Shown: one piece after another, positions 1 to 9,401 of the stretch
Position numbering within the stretch: position 1 is the stretch's first letter
How the letters are laid out: the number at the start of each line of letters is the position of its first letter
From: Flavobacterium amniphilum
GTDB taxonomy: Bacteria; Bacteroidota; Bacteroidia; Flavobacteriales; Flavobacteriaceae
NCBI RefSeq assembly: GCF_023634845.1
Contig: NZ_JAMLJL010000002.1
Span: 186,001 to 250,000, forward strand
Length of the DNA: 64,000 nt
Direction: 5' to 3'
Program-made: the position numbers and the translations under genes
Notes under the pieces: generated by a model
Seen by the model: the letters and a program-made list of their open reading frames with translations, nothing else
Database searches by the model: none
What the model was told of the DNA's origin: nothing

Positions 1-1
1 A

Positions 2-1810
2 GCTTTCCCGGGAAGATTGGCTTTTAACTTTCCGAATGCAAGTCAGGCAGAACTGGATCAAATGGCCGATATGGGGAATATGTCCGGCCAGATCACCAAT
101 TCTCCTTGTAGTTCAGACGGTCAGCAAGTGGCGTATTTTCCGTACGGGCCGCGCGGATGGCAGGATGAGTATTGCGAATGGGCCGTAACCCGGAATGCCA
201 ACAACCAGATTACCCGTATTGATTTTACCTGTGAAAATCCGGAGTACTGGAACACCTTATGGGAAATTGATCCGAATAAAGTTTTAGAGTTATACCAAAC
301 GGTTTTGGGGAAACCGCAAATTACTTTAAAAGACTTAAGCTTACCAAATGTAACCAATCCAATTACGAACCAGCCTGTTTACAATCCGCTGAACAAATGG
401 AATGCAGGTACCATTTCATCTGATTCGAACGGTGGCGCCATGCATCTTACCAGTACGCCGAATACCTTACAGACTGAAATCGGATTAGCCACCACCTCTA
501 CCGTGCAGCGTTTTAATCCGCCGACAAACCCAGACAATACCATGTGGCCTTCATCCCAATACAATGATTTGATCTGTGTGGGCGCTTTCGGGCAACGCTA
601 CCGTAACAGTGATCCGAACATTGGAGGAAATGTAAATAACTTTGTTACGGCTGCCAACAATGTAACACTTGCCAATCCTCCGGGACTATACATCCAAACG
701 CCTGACTTTACGAATTATGTAACACCGGACGGTACCGATGCTTCCACTTTCTGGACCATTGCAAGAGGATCACAAACATTAAATGATGACAGCGGAAAAC
801 CGTTACCGGGTAACTTTATCTTACATGCTGTATATGAAGTTCCTGAAAACCTGAACTATACTATCAGTGATATCAGTATTGCCGGTACTAAAATCGCCTG
901 GGCTTCACAAATTGCTTCAACTTTTAAAATGCAAATCGTAGCGGCTGCTTACGCCGGAACAAAACCACAGGGATATGCTCCTGTAGGAAGTACAACTCCT
1001 GAAAATACATTTGCACAGCCTTTACAGATTTTTTACCAGGACTACTTTGACCAAATGTATAATACATTAGTACCAAATCCGGTAAACAATCCTATATCAT
1101 TATTAAGTAACAGTACCTATGTACCTTTAAATGTAAACGTAGGAACAAATTCGGCACAAATGGTTATTGTTGCGGGAACCTGCACAGCAAAAGAAAACCA
1201 ACCGGCCACTTATCCAAGCATAACATTTGACGATCCGGATATCAAAGCTACGGTGACTTCGGTAAAAGAAAATGTATTTTATGCTGTACCGGGGAACAGC
1301 CAACCAAGTACCAATACCGCTCTATATGTAACCGTAACGGTAAGCCAAAGTGCAAAACCGGGACAAAAAGGAGTGTATGTGACCAATGTAGGCCAAAATA
1401 TTAGTGTAGCCATGCCGGCTTTATTCTTAGTTAGTCCGGTAAGTGCGCAGGCTGCTATTGCGTGGCAAAACACCGGAGTGGTGATTTCAGCCGCAAACAC
1501 GGTAAAAATTACCTACCAATCCGGATTATGGACTGCCAATCCGCAGGATAACGGCGGAAAATTATACAACGCTTACGGTAATCCAACTTTCATTCCGGCC
1601 AAAGAAGGCTATACCATGCCGGGAGAAAACGAAGGTGCCTTAATCGGTAAAGTGGGTAATACCGTTTTCCTAATCGGAATGGGTGCCACCCTGCCGGCTA
1701 ATCTTTCAGGTGAAATCCAGTTATGCATCAACGACGACCTAAACGGTGAATATGGTGCGGGATTAACAGACAACATAGGTGCCATCGCAGTATCTATCAA
1801 TGTTCAATAA
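2..1810 (+). CDS. Hypothetical protein, N-terminus cut by window edge
   Basis: The frame is open to the left edge (codons from base 2), so the TTG at 17 need not be the start and the gene probably begins outside the window. About 600 residues are visible. They are rich in Asn, Thr, Pro and Gly, with no membrane segment and no motif I recognise. The middle and C-terminal parts look like beta-rich domains (alternating Val/Thr strands around residues 370-500). A terminator-like hairpin follows at 1841-1883, before the secreted CxxCH protein gene at 1918. The product may act with that neighbour, but this rests only on adjacency. Function unknown. Confidence 0.75.
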   Translation, partial: AFPGRLAFNFPNASQAELDQMADMGNMSGQITNSPCSSDGQQVAYFPYGPRGWQDEYCEWAVTRNANNQITRIDFTCENPEYWNTLWEIDPNKVLELYQTVLGKPQITLKDLSLPNVTNPITNQPVYNPLNKWNAGTISSDSNGGAMHLTSTPNTLQTEIGLATTSTVQRFNPPTNPDNTMWPSSQYNDLICVGAFGQRYRNSDPNIGGNVNNFVTAANNVTLANPPGLYIQTPDFTNYVTPDGTDASTFWTIARGSQTLNDDSGKPLPGNFILHAVYEVPENLNYTISDISIAGTKIAWASQIASTFKMQIVAAAYAGTKPQGYAPVGSTTPENTFAQPLQIFYQDYFDQMYNTLVPNPVNNPISLLSNSTYVPLNVNVGTNSAQMVIVAGTCTAKENQPATYPSITFDDPDIKATVTSVKENVFYAVPGNSQPSTNTALYVTVTVSQSAKPGQKGVYVTNVGQNISVAMPALFLVSPVSAQAAIAWQNTGVVISAANTVKITYQSGLWTANPQDNGGKLYNAYGNPTFIPAKEGYTMPGENEGALIGKVGNTVFLIGMGATLPANLSGEIQLCINDDLNGEYGAGLTDNIGAIAVSINVQ

Positions 1811-1840
1811 CCAAAACTGAAATTTTATTTAACCAATACA

Positions 1841-1883
1841 AAGACCTAAATCATATGTAAAATATGGTTTAGGTTCTTTCTTA
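1841..1883 (+). terminator. Rho-independent-type hairpin
   Basis: AAGACCTAAATCATAT and ATATGGTTTAGGTTCTT form a near-perfect stem around a short GTAA-containing loop, followed by T-rich sequence. It lies 30 nt after the stop of the first gene and before the next start. Confidence 0.6.
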
Positions 1884-1917
1884 TGAACCTATACTAACCA
1901 ACAATCAAACCGATTCC

Positions 1918-3408
1918 ATGAAAAATAGTATCTATAAATCCATTGGAGCTTTCTCTTTCGTCCTGCTTTCCTGGGGAGTCATCAGCAGTATGCAAAGGAA
2001 AGAAGAATATACCAAAATACCGGTTGCCGACAATACCTGTGATTGCTACTCGAGTTCTTCCCTGTTCAACATTCCCATTACGTTCAACAATCAGGTTCCG
2101 GGCGATTTACAATCGTTCAGCAATCAGTCACAGGCCGATTGTTTTGCCTGGCAGGAATTCATTTCGTTAAACTGGCCCACAAACGGCAATAATTTTGGTG
2201 ATCCTTATGATTACTCTCTTGTTTCCTGGGAAAAGTATATGCCCGAGCAGGTTTTATTCCAGCCGAACGGTGCACCGCCTCCAGCTTGGGGAACTTTGGT
2301 TTCTCCCGAATATGCAAAGAAGTTCAAAACACAGCGGATGGTGTACAGCAACACCGAAACCAAACTCCTGACATTCGCAGCTAAATTTGGTGAAACCGAT
2401 ACCATCAGAGGCTTCAGTCCGGATCAGGCAGCACCTTTCGGAAAACCCAACTGGCTGGGAGCCCAAAACAGTACTAATGTCTGGTATGAAATCATGCTTA
2501 ATAAAGACTATTATGATTTTGTCGTTCAAAACGGTTATTACAATGCCATTAACCAACATACAGCCACACAGAATAAAATTCCGATTAATTTTCCACAGGG
2601 TGTTTACAACGGCGCAGTAGGTGCCATTGAGTTAAAAGCTGCCTGGATGGAAGTCGACAATATCAAATCGGCAAAGTGGGCACGTTACAAATTATCCAAA
2701 GCCATCGTTATGGATGCCACTACGGGAAAATTGCGTACTACAACTGTCGCACTCGTTGGTTTACACATTTTGCACAAAACGACCAACCAGCCAACGTGGG
2801 TTTGGGCTACATTTGAACAAATTGACAATGTTCCCAATACTCCTAACGATACGCCTCCTCCTTACGGTTATAATTTTTACAGTGCTAATTGTACACCTAA
2901 ACAGGTAACCCTGAGTAATGGTAAACAGGTTACGGTAAGCTGCACGGCCAACACTTCTCCTCCTTACTATCTAAAAGATGGAACGCCGGTTCCTATTCAG
3001 CTGACGCGTGTGAACAGTATTGATCCGGAAGATGCCGCACCTATCAATTTAAAAATGCAAACCAATATCAAAAAGTTTTATCCTAATTCGGTGTTCCAGT
3101 ACTACCAGTTGGTCGATGTTATCTGGTCACAAATATTACAGCCGGATCCAACCACACCGATACAGGCTCCACGCAACATCAACAATTCATCGATGGTGAG
3201 CGGGCGTAGCATTGTAGCCAACAGTACCATGGAAAGTTATGTGCAGAATAAAAATACCTGCACCAGCTGTCATGTATACAGTACGATTGCATCTTACAGT
3301 CAGGATACCATCAATAACAATGTTTTCGGGGATTTCAGTTTTGCGATTTCCAAAGCAGAATACCCTTCTACTTCAAAAACTTCAGCGAAAAAGAAGAAAA
3401 AAGGTTAA
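1918..3408 (+). CDS. Secreted protein with a single CxxCH haem-type motif
   Basis: The 496-residue product starts with a signal-like segment (residues 8-25, hydrophobic, after KNSIYK). A CTSCH motif of the c-type cytochrome form lies near the C-terminus (about residues 446-450), and the chain ends in a lysine-rich tail. The rest resembles no domain I can name; it is aromatic-rich, and the Cys pair at about residues 41-43 could form a disulfide. The motif suggests covalent haem and export to the periplasm or cell surface. A single CxxCH without a clear distal Met ligand is weak evidence of a true cytochrome. The gene follows the first gene on the same strand and ends in a terminator at 3469. 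Confidence 0.8.
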   Translation: MKNSIYKSIGAFSFVLLSWGVISSMQRKEEYTKIPVADNTCDCYSSSSLFNIPITFNNQVPGDLQSFSNQSQADCFAWQEFISLNWPTNGNNFGDPYDYSLVSWEKYMPEQVLFQPNGAPPPAWGTLVSPEYAKKFKTQRMVYSNTETKLLTFAAKFGETDTIRGFSPDQAAPFGKPNWLGAQNSTNVWYEIMLNKDYYDFVVQNGYYNAINQHTATQNKIPINFPQGVYNGAVGAIELKAAWMEVDNIKSAKWARYKLSKAIVMDATTGKLRTTTVALVGLHILHKTTNQPTWVWATFEQIDNVPNTPNDTPPPYGYNFYSANCTPKQVTLSNGKQVTVSCTANTSPPYYLKDGTPVPIQLTRVNSIDPEDAAPINLKMQTNIKKFYPNSVFQYYQLVDVIWSQILQPDPTTPIQAPRNINNSSMVSGRSIVANSTMESYVQNKNTCTSCHVYSTIASYSQDTINNNVFGDFSFAISKAEYPSTSKTSAKKKKKG

Positions 3409-3468
3409 ACGATTAGACTTCTCAGATTATTAGAAAATCCTTTTAAGTCTCTATTTATTTTCAAAACG

Positions 3469-3497
3469 GAAAAAGCGCCATAATGGCGCTTTTTTAT
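3469..3497 (+). terminator. Rho-independent terminator
   Basis: AAAAAGCGCCA, a TAA loop and TGGCGCTTTTTT form a strong GC-containing stem ending in a T run, downstream of the CxxCH protein gene. With its A and T flanks it could work in both directions, also ending the ExbD-like cluster. Confidence 0.85.
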
Positions 3498-3527
3498 TAG
3501 ATTATTAGATTTTCAGATTGTTCGATT

Positions 3528-3592
3528 ATTAGACTTACTTAGACTTCTTAGACTTCTTAGACTTCTTAGACTTCTTAGATTCTTCAAAAAAA
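3528..3592. repeat. Tandem 9-bp TTAGACTTC repeats
   Basis: A run of TTAGACTTC units with small variants fills the space before the ExbD-like cluster. The same 9-mer recurs in nearly every intergenic space of the window, for example at 5937-6012, 10736-10778, 22980-23030 and 45533-45715. It is a dispersed low-complexity family of unknown function. Confidence 0.85.
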
Positions 3593-4141
3593 TTATTTTT
3601 CTGCCAACAATTTCTCATCTTCAGGAGTAATGTCTACTACTGCATAAGTGGGTACCCGTGTAATAGCCATTTTATCCAAAGCATTGACTAAATCTCCGTA
3701 ACTGGATTTTTTTGACGGTTTTATCAATACAATCAATCCTTTTTTCGGATCACCATAAATATCTAAGAGATGCTGACTCTTAGCTCTCAATTCTTTTGTG
3801 AGGTCATTAGTGTTGCCATTAAAAACTTTAGGTTCTTCTTTAGGACTGGAAAAATTTCCCCAATTGCTCACTATTTTACCGTTCTCTCCCAATAGAATTG
3901 TCATATCACGGTCATCACTAACTTCCAGAATACAGATAATTCCATTACGCTCTTCTTCATCATACTTTTCAGGCATTCCCAGGTCCATACACTGCGGTCT
4001 CGACATATACGACGTCAGCATAAAGAATACAATCAGTAAAAAGGAAACACTCACCATTGCCGTTAAGTCAACACGGGCATTGAGCTTTTTGGTTCTGATC
4101 CTTCCTTCTATTCTTCCGAAATTATTTCTTCTCTCTTCCAT
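3593..4141 (-). CDS. ExbD/TolR-like protein, copy 1
   Basis: The 182-residue product has the ExbD/TolR layout: short basic N-terminus, one membrane helix (about residues 27-47), then a periplasmic alpha/beta domain ending near VVDITPEDEKLLAEK. The family normally has a helix motif of the form MVDLxFLLITFF, whose Asp takes part in proton coupling. Here the motif reads MVSVSFLLIVFF, with Ser in place of Asp. The first 48 residues nearly match copies 3 and 4, while the periplasmic part has diverged. It is the last gene of a four-gene minus-strand array with no ExbB/TolQ partner in view. Family assignment is firm; a role in energised transport is doubtful. Confidence 0.85.
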   Translation of the reverse strand: MEERRNNFGRIEGRIRTKKLNARVDLTAMVSVSFLLIVFFMLTSYMSRPQCMDLGMPEKYDEEERNGIICILEVSDDRDMTILLGENGKIVSNWGNFSSPKEEPKVFNGNTNDLTKELRAKSQHLLDIYGDPKKGLIVLIKPSKKSSYGDLVNALDKMAITRVPTYAVVDITPEDEKLLAEK

Positions 4142-4193
4142 GGCTAGATTATTAGATTATCCGATTGTCAGACTTCTTAGACTCTTCAAAAAA

Positions 4194-4715
4194 TTATTTT
4201 TTGGCAAACAGTTTCTCATCTTCCGGTGTGATATCAATCAATACATAATTGGAAATATTAGCAATCATCATTTCATCCAGAATATCAGCCATATTTTTAT
4301 AATTTGCCTTTTTGCCTAGTTTTATGAACACAATTTTTTTGTCCTTATCTTCTTTTAAGAATGTCGATTTTAAACGTACTATTTCCTTACGGATTCCTTC
4401 TTTACCATGTTCAAATTCTTTGGGTTTTTCCAAAGGAGAAGACAACGGACCAACATAACAGATAATTTTATTGTTGTCACCCACTACTATAGTGATGGCT
4501 TTCTCAACAAATTTAGGATCAATTTCAACTGCTTTGATTTTAGACTGGCCATCATCACCCACACCTAAATCCATTGACTGGGGTTTAGATAAAGTTGTTA
4601 CCATGGCGAAAAAAGAAAGCAGCAGAAAAAAAGCACCCACTGCCGCAATTATATATATCCATACACTTGGTTTCTTCTTTGCTTTATTTTCAAAATCTTT
4701 TCTGCTTAATTCCAT
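4194..4715 (-). CDS. ExbD/TolR-like protein, copy 2 (divergent N-terminus)
   Basis: The 173-residue product matches its neighbours in the periplasmic domain (MDLG after the helix, LSSPLEKPKEF, DEMMIANIS, DITPEDEKLFAKK). Its N-terminus differs: a basic stretch, then the helix WIYIIAAVGAFFLLLSFFAM, with no acidic residue. The conserved ExbD aspartate is therefore missing here too. Gaps to the copies on either side are about 50-60 nt and filled with TTAGATTATT-type repeats. It is probably a duplicated periplasmic domain with an exchanged or decayed anchor. Confidence 0.8.
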   Translation of the reverse strand: MELSRKDFENKAKKKPSVWIYIIAAVGAFFLLLSFFAMVTTLSKPQSMDLGVGDDGQSKIKAVEIDPKFVEKAITIVVGDNNKIICYVGPLSSPLEKPKEFEHGKEGIRKEIVRLKSTFLKEDKDKKIVFIKLGKKANYKNMADILDEMMIANISNYVLIDITPEDEKLFAKK

Positions 4716-4773
4716 GGTTAGATTGTTGGATTATCCGATTGTTAGATTATTAGACTACTTAGACTCTTAAATA

Positions 4774-5295
4774 TTATTTCCCTGCCAATAATTGCATCTC
4801 TTCATATGTAATATCCGTTACTGCATATGATAACCCGTTGACTGTCATTTCATCCAAAACTTCCACCAGATTTTGATATGTTGATGCTTTACTTGGTTTT
4901 ATGTAAACGAGTAAATGTTTTTTATGCTTTGACGGAAGTGCATTGATCATACGCAACAATTCTTTCCGTAAGCCGTTTTTGCCATACTCCAACTCCTTAG
5001 GTCCTTCCAACGGCATTTCAAAATTTCCAAAATAACCCACCAACCGGTCATTGTCACCCAACAATAGTGTCAGACTTCGGTTGTCGCCTTCATAATAAGG
5101 GGCACAATCACAACAACCTCCATCGTCTCCACCCAAATCCATTGCCAGTGGTCTCGACATATACGACGTCAGCATAAAAAATACAATCAGCAAAAAGGAA
5201 ACACTCACCATTGCCGTTAAGTCAACACGGGCATTCAGTTTTTTGGTTCTGATTTTTCCTTCTATTCTTCCGAAATTATTTCTTCTATCTTCCAT
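4774..5295 (-). CDS. ExbD/TolR-like protein, copy 3
   Basis: The 173-residue product has an N-terminus and membrane helix nearly identical to copies 1 and 4, including the Ser in place of the helix aspartate. A GGCCDCA-like cysteine cluster (about residues 57-64) follows the helix and is absent from the other copies. The periplasmic domain ends YAVTDITYEEMQLLAGK. Near-identity of the first third beside divergence of the rest fits local gene conversion, or selection to keep one anchor with different periplasmic heads. Confidence 0.85.
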   Translation of the reverse strand: MEDRRNNFGRIEGKIRTKKLNARVDLTAMVSVSFLLIVFFMLTSYMSRPLAMDLGGDDGGCCDCAPYYEGDNRSLTLLLGDNDRLVGYFGNFEMPLEGPKELEYGKNGLRKELLRMINALPSKHKKHLLVYIKPSKASTYQNLVEVLDEMTVNGLSYAVTDITYEEMQLLAGK

Positions 5296-5344
5296 TATTA
5301 GACTTCTTAGATTATTAGACTTTCTTAGACTCTTAGCGACTTTG

Positions 5345-5890
5345 CTAATTTTTAGCCAGTAATTGCATTTCTTCCGGTGTGATATTGGCTATCGTATGAT
5401 ACTTGATTTCAGCTTCACCCAAACCGTCCAGAACATTTACCAGATTACCATAATTAGAATCCTTTGAAGGCTTAACCAATACGATCAATCCTTTTTTGGG
5501 ATCACCGTATAAGGTATTCTGAACATACTGATTTCTGTCAGTCAATTCTTTTGTCAAACTTTCCGTTGCTGAATTAAATTCTTTTGGTGCTTCCAGCGGA
5601 TTTTCAAAATTTCCAAGGTAACTTACTACTCTGTCATGGTCATCCAATAATAAAGTCATCACCCGGTCACTATTCAAACAACCCGGATTTGGTATCCCAC
5701 AAACTATCCTGTCTGCATCAGGTAATTTCAAATCAACCGCCTGTGGTCTTGACAGATAAGACGTCAGCATAAAGAATACAATCAATAAGAAAGAAACACT
5801 CACCATTGCTGTCAAGTCAACGCGGGCTTTCAGTTTTTTGGTTCTGATTTTTCCTGCTATTCTTCCGAAATTATTTCTGCGCTCTTCCAT
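5345..5890 (-). CDS. ExbD/TolR-like protein, copy 4
   Basis: The 181-residue product is the first gene of the minus-strand array. It has the same anchor (basic MEERRNNFGRI start, helix with MVSVSFLLIVFF) and a periplasmic domain ending ANITPEEMQLLAKN. Its GDPKKGLIVLVKPSKDSNYG segment closely matches copy 1, which makes copies 1 and 4 the nearest pair. The usual helix aspartate is missing. The gene is preceded by a long repeat-filled gap rather than by exbB or tolQ. Confidence 0.85.
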   Translation of the reverse strand: MEERRNNFGRIAGKIRTKKLKARVDLTAMVSVSFLLIVFFMLTSYLSRPQAVDLKLPDADRIVCGIPNPGCLNSDRVMTLLLDDHDRVVSYLGNFENPLEAPKEFNSATESLTKELTDRNQYVQNTLYGDPKKGLIVLVKPSKDSNYGNLVNVLDGLGEAEIKYHTIANITPEEMQLLAKN

Positions 5891-6078
5891 GGTTAGATTG
5901 TTAGATTGTTAGATTGTTAGATTATCCGATTGTCAGACTTCTTAGACTTACTTAGATTATTAGACTTCTTAGACTTCTTAGACTTCTTAGACTTCTTAGA
6001 CTTCTTAGACTCTTATATATTACACAATTTTTCTGTGGGAATAAACCAAGATACGAATTACTTCCTGCTTAAAACAAA
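5891..6078. repeat. Gap with 9-bp TTAGACTTC tandem repeats
   Basis: The 400-bp space before the WGR gene starts with TTAGATTG units, then seven or more TTAGACTTC units, and leads into the TGTGATAA palindrome array. No gene is visible. The promoter of the array of ExbD-like genes must lie in here, but I cannot place it. Confidence 0.7.
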
Positions 6079-6173
6079 GTTGTGATAATTTTTTTTCTTT
6101 CATTTTTTTTATCACAACTCTGTGATAATTTTTTTGTGATAAATTTTTTTATCACAGAAAATTTATCACAACT
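6079..6173. repeat. Nested TGTGATAA/TTATCACA inverted-repeat array (copy 1)
   Basis: TTGTGATAA and TTATCACAA flank a T-rich loop. They are followed by a second palindrome built from two TGTGATAA units and two TTATCACA units with T-tract spacers. The same architecture recurs at 22880, 46383 and 51876, and in a base-swapped form at 10795. It could fold into long hairpins on either strand. Its function is unknown. Confidence 0.85.
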
Positions 6174-6290
6174 TCCCGCTTCCGGGTTTCCAAAAAAAAT
6201 AAATTGGAATAATTTTCCAAAAGTAATTACCTTTCGGCTTCTGATCTGTAAAACAGAAAACCAATCCTAAATACGACGGACGAAAACCGA

Positions 6291-9200
6291 ATGAAAAAGC
6301 ATCTTAAATACATCGACGGAAGCTCGGATAAATTCTGGCAAATTGAAGTTACTGATTCCCAATTCACTGTTACTTACGGTAAAAACGGAACTTCGGGAAC
6401 TTCCCAGGTAAAATCTTTTGAAAGCAGTGAGGAATGCCTGAAAGCGGCCGAAAAATTACTTTCCGAAAAAACAAAGAAAGGCTATTCCGAAAACGGTGAA
6501 GTTGCCGTCAGTACTGCCACAACGGCAACTAAAACAGCCAAAGCTTCAAACATCGATGCCATTTTAGAAGAATATGATGCCATCATAAAAGCAAAAGATG
6601 TTCAATTCCTTCTGCCCTTCTTAATTAAAAATGCCAAAGGAAATATTGGAGCGATAAGCAAACACGTCAAAAAATGCCGACGGTACTGGACCACTTTTAC
6701 TGATTTATCGAATGATCCCGGTTACAAACCACTGAAAGGCGGTTACAATTGGGGAACACGCGGTGATGAGAAAGTAAAAGACATTATTACGCTGAGTACC
6801 ATCGCCTTATTTGACAAAAACGATATGCTGTCTAATGATGATGCACTTCCCTATCTGCAAGATGCAAATAATCCCCACATCCTGGAAATTCTGGAATGGG
6901 CAAAACCCAACTGGATTACTTCCTATCTTCTGGAAAGATTCCGGAGATCCGAGTGGACCAATTTCAAATACAGATCGCTCCGGTTTCTGGAAGAAAAAGG
7001 TTTGGTTGAATTTGATCCGGAATTAACAGCCTTATGCCTGCCCAGCTTCAGTACCTGGCGTGAGAAGATCACTCCGCGTGAATACATCAATTATATTACC
7101 ACCGACAAAACGGCTTATGAAAGGGATGTTCTTCAGGTTTTTTATTATGAAACAGGTATACAAAATGGTTTCTTCAAAGAAAATGAAACAGCAAAATACG
7201 ATGAGTTTTACATTTGGGAAATTATCTTCAGTACTTTATTAAATGAAAATAAATTAGACCGGAATTTTTTCATTGAAAACTGTCTTTTAATCCAAACCAA
7301 AGAATGGAACAACAATTTAAAGTCATTTTTCAGGAAGAGACTTGCTGAACAGAATCTTAGTGATGATGAACTGATTCTGTATCAGGAAACCATTTTCACG
7401 TATTCCCATAATGCTAATCCGGTTATTGTCAATTACGGTTCCGAATTGGTCAAACAAATCTTCACCCATCCGAAATTTAAACACAAAAACTATTTCGAAT
7501 GGATCGAACCATTACTAATGCGGAACGATTGCAAAACTGCAGTAAAAAACAATCTGATGGTTTTGGAAAAAATCAGTAAGGCCAATCCAAAACTAAACAA
7601 ATCCATCGCTTTATTATGTGCCGATGTCTTTTTGGTTCCTGACGTAAGCCTACAGGAACGGGCGGCAAAAATCATCTCAAAATCCGGTAATCCAAAGGAT
7701 AAGGAATTAACCGAAAAACTTTCCGGTTATGCTTCATTGATGCAAGGGAATATCAAGCCGGGGTTAAGTCATTTCCTTTCGGAAGAAGATTTAATTGTGG
7801 ATGAATCGCAATTGGAAATCTATCGCTTCAGTCCGAAAAATTATCCGGTGCTGACCGAAGAAGTTGTTATTCCTGACACTTGGAACGAAATCATGTTCCT
7901 TTTCGGGAAATTTATTGCTTCTGAAGATCCTTTGGACTCCGAATTATTACTGAATGTGTATACCACCCAACGGCATTTATTTCCGCAGGATTACAAAAAC
8001 CAACTCCAACCTTATCATAAGCAATTGGATAACAATTATTTCAGCAGCGTACAAAAATCCTATGTCCAAAATTTATTAATTAATAAAATTAATGATAAGC
8101 ATATAACCTACACAGTTGATGATAAGAATTACGTTACATTAAAATCATTGGGGTTAATCAAACCGGTCATGCAAAAAGTATTGGATAAAAACAAGGTCAG
8201 GTCAAATTTGCCCTTATTGTCATTACCTACGCACAAGCCGCATTGGATTGCTCCCAAAACGCTTGTGGAAAGGCTTATTGCCTACCAACAAAACAATGAA
8301 GACATTGATTATACCGATTTAAGTATTGCCATCAGCAGAATGCCGCGGGAAAATACCGAAGAAGCGCTACCTTTACTGGAACAATTGGATTCTGACATGA
8401 AAAACCTGATGTCTTTCTGTTTGGGAACAACCAAGGAAATAGCGATCAAATCAGGTTCAATCATTTCAAAATTATTTTCTTCGCTTGGAGCTTCGCAAAA
8501 AAACGATGAACTAGCCGCTTTATGGGCAGTTGCCGCAAGAACCCATTATCCCGGTGAAACATTTGAAGAATTTGAAAAAACGGCCTTGAAGGATATTCCC
8601 AATGTGGTGAACAAATTCAATGCTGAATTAAAATTTGAGGAAAAATCAAATGAATGGAAAGATTACCATACCCAAAAATTAATGAGAACTTCCTGGACTG
8701 TTATTTCCTACCAATTACCGGAGAAGAAAAGCATGCCGGCCAATTTACTGTACAGTCTGGATTTATGTAAAAAGAAAAGCAAAAGAGATTGGCTGGATGA
8801 TTTTACATTGGCAACTGAAGCAAATGTTTACCATTGGAACAGCCTGATGCCACAAAACAATGATCCGTTGGCCTGGTTACTGATGGAAAAGGTCTGTGAT
8901 ACAACCGACGGAACCAAAAATGAACTGAAAGGCTTTTTGAACATTGTCAATCAGCAAGGTTTTCAATTATCAGATATCATCTTGCTTGTATTTGCCTGCT
9001 GTTTTTTCATGGAAAAGAAAGACATCCGCTTAATGGCATCCGAAGTTTTAATCAACCTCGTAGAACAACAATCCATTGATGTTAATCAGTTTGGTGAAAA
9101 CCTGGCACTTCTGATATCAAACAAATACGGCGTATTGCTGCGGATGATTGATGGCATCATTGCCCTGAAAGACATTTCCCCTTTACACAATTCGGCTTTG

Positions 9201-9398
9201 TTTTTAATTCTGGACCACATTTTCCAAAAAGTGGAATTAGCGGAAAAACTGCCAACCAACTTCAAAAAATTGGTTGAGAATTATGTGGATGTCCTATTGA
9301 AAACGAATCAGAAACCATCGGAAGGCTGTCTTCAGTTCTTTGGAAAATTAAAGGACAACACCGCATTGAAAACAATAGTAAAACAGATTTTAACGTAA
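6291..9398 (+). CDS. Large WGR-domain protein (DUF6493-like body)
   Basis: The 1035-residue product begins with a WGR-type domain (residues 1-75, with the [19 protein letters not shown] strand pattern), named for poly(ADP-ribose) polymerase-type nucleic acid-binding modules. The literal W-G-R triplet is replaced by YGK. The remaining roughly 930 residues are helical-repeat-like. They resemble the large partner proteins found beside SWIM zinc-finger proteins in many bacteria (DUF6493 type, from memory). The stop and the next start are 3 nt apart (TAAGAAATG), so it is translationally coupled to the SWIM gene. A nucleic-acid surveillance or repair role is plausible but unproven. Confidence 0.75.
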   Translation: MKKHLKYIDGSSDKFWQIEVTDSQFTVTYGKNGTSGTSQVKSFESSEECLKAAEKLLSEKTKKGYSENGEVAVSTATTATKTAKASNIDAILEEYDAIIKAKDVQFLLPFLIKNAKGNIGAISKHVKKCRRYWTTFTDLSNDPGYKPLKGGYNWGTRGDEKVKDIITLSTIALFDKNDMLSNDDALPYLQDANNPHILEILEWAKPNWITSYLLERFRRSEWTNFKYRSLRFLEEKGLVEFDPELTALCLPSFSTWREKITPREYINYITTDKTAYERDVLQVFYYETGIQNGFFKENETAKYDEFYIWEIIFSTLLNENKLDRNFFIENCLLIQTKEWNNNLKSFFRKRLAEQNLSDDELILYQETIFTYSHNANPVIVNYGSELVKQIFTHPKFKHKNYFEWIEPLLMRNDCKTAVKNNLMVLEKISKANPKLNKSIALLCADVFLVPDVSLQERAAKIISKSGNPKDKELTEKLSGYASLMQGNIKPGLSHFLSEEDLIVDESQLEIYRFSPKNYPVLTEEVVIPDTWNEIMFLFGKFIASEDPLDSELLLNVYTTQRHLFPQDYKNQLQPYHKQLDNNYFSSVQKSYVQNLLINKINDKHITYTVDDKNYVTLKSLGLIKPVMQKVLDKNKVRSNLPLLSLPTHKPHWIAPKTLVERLIAYQQNNEDIDYTDLSIAISRMPRENTEEALPLLEQLDSDMKNLMSFCLGTTKEIAIKSGSIISKLFSSLGASQKNDELAALWAVAARTHYPGETFEEFEKTALKDIPNVVNKFNAELKFEEKSNEWKDYHTQKLMRTSWTVISYQLPEKKSMPANLLYSLDLCKKKSKRDWLDDFTLATEANVYHWNSLMPQNNDPLAWLLMEKVCDTTDGTKNELKGFLNIVNQQGFQLSDIILLVFACCFFMEKKDIRLMASEVLINLVEQQSIDVNQFGENLALLISNKYGVLLRMIDGIIALKDISPLHNSALFLILDHIFQKVELAEKLPTNFKKLVENYVDVLLKTNQKPSEGCLQFFGKLKDNTALKTIVKQILT

Positions 9399-9401
9399 GA
9401 A

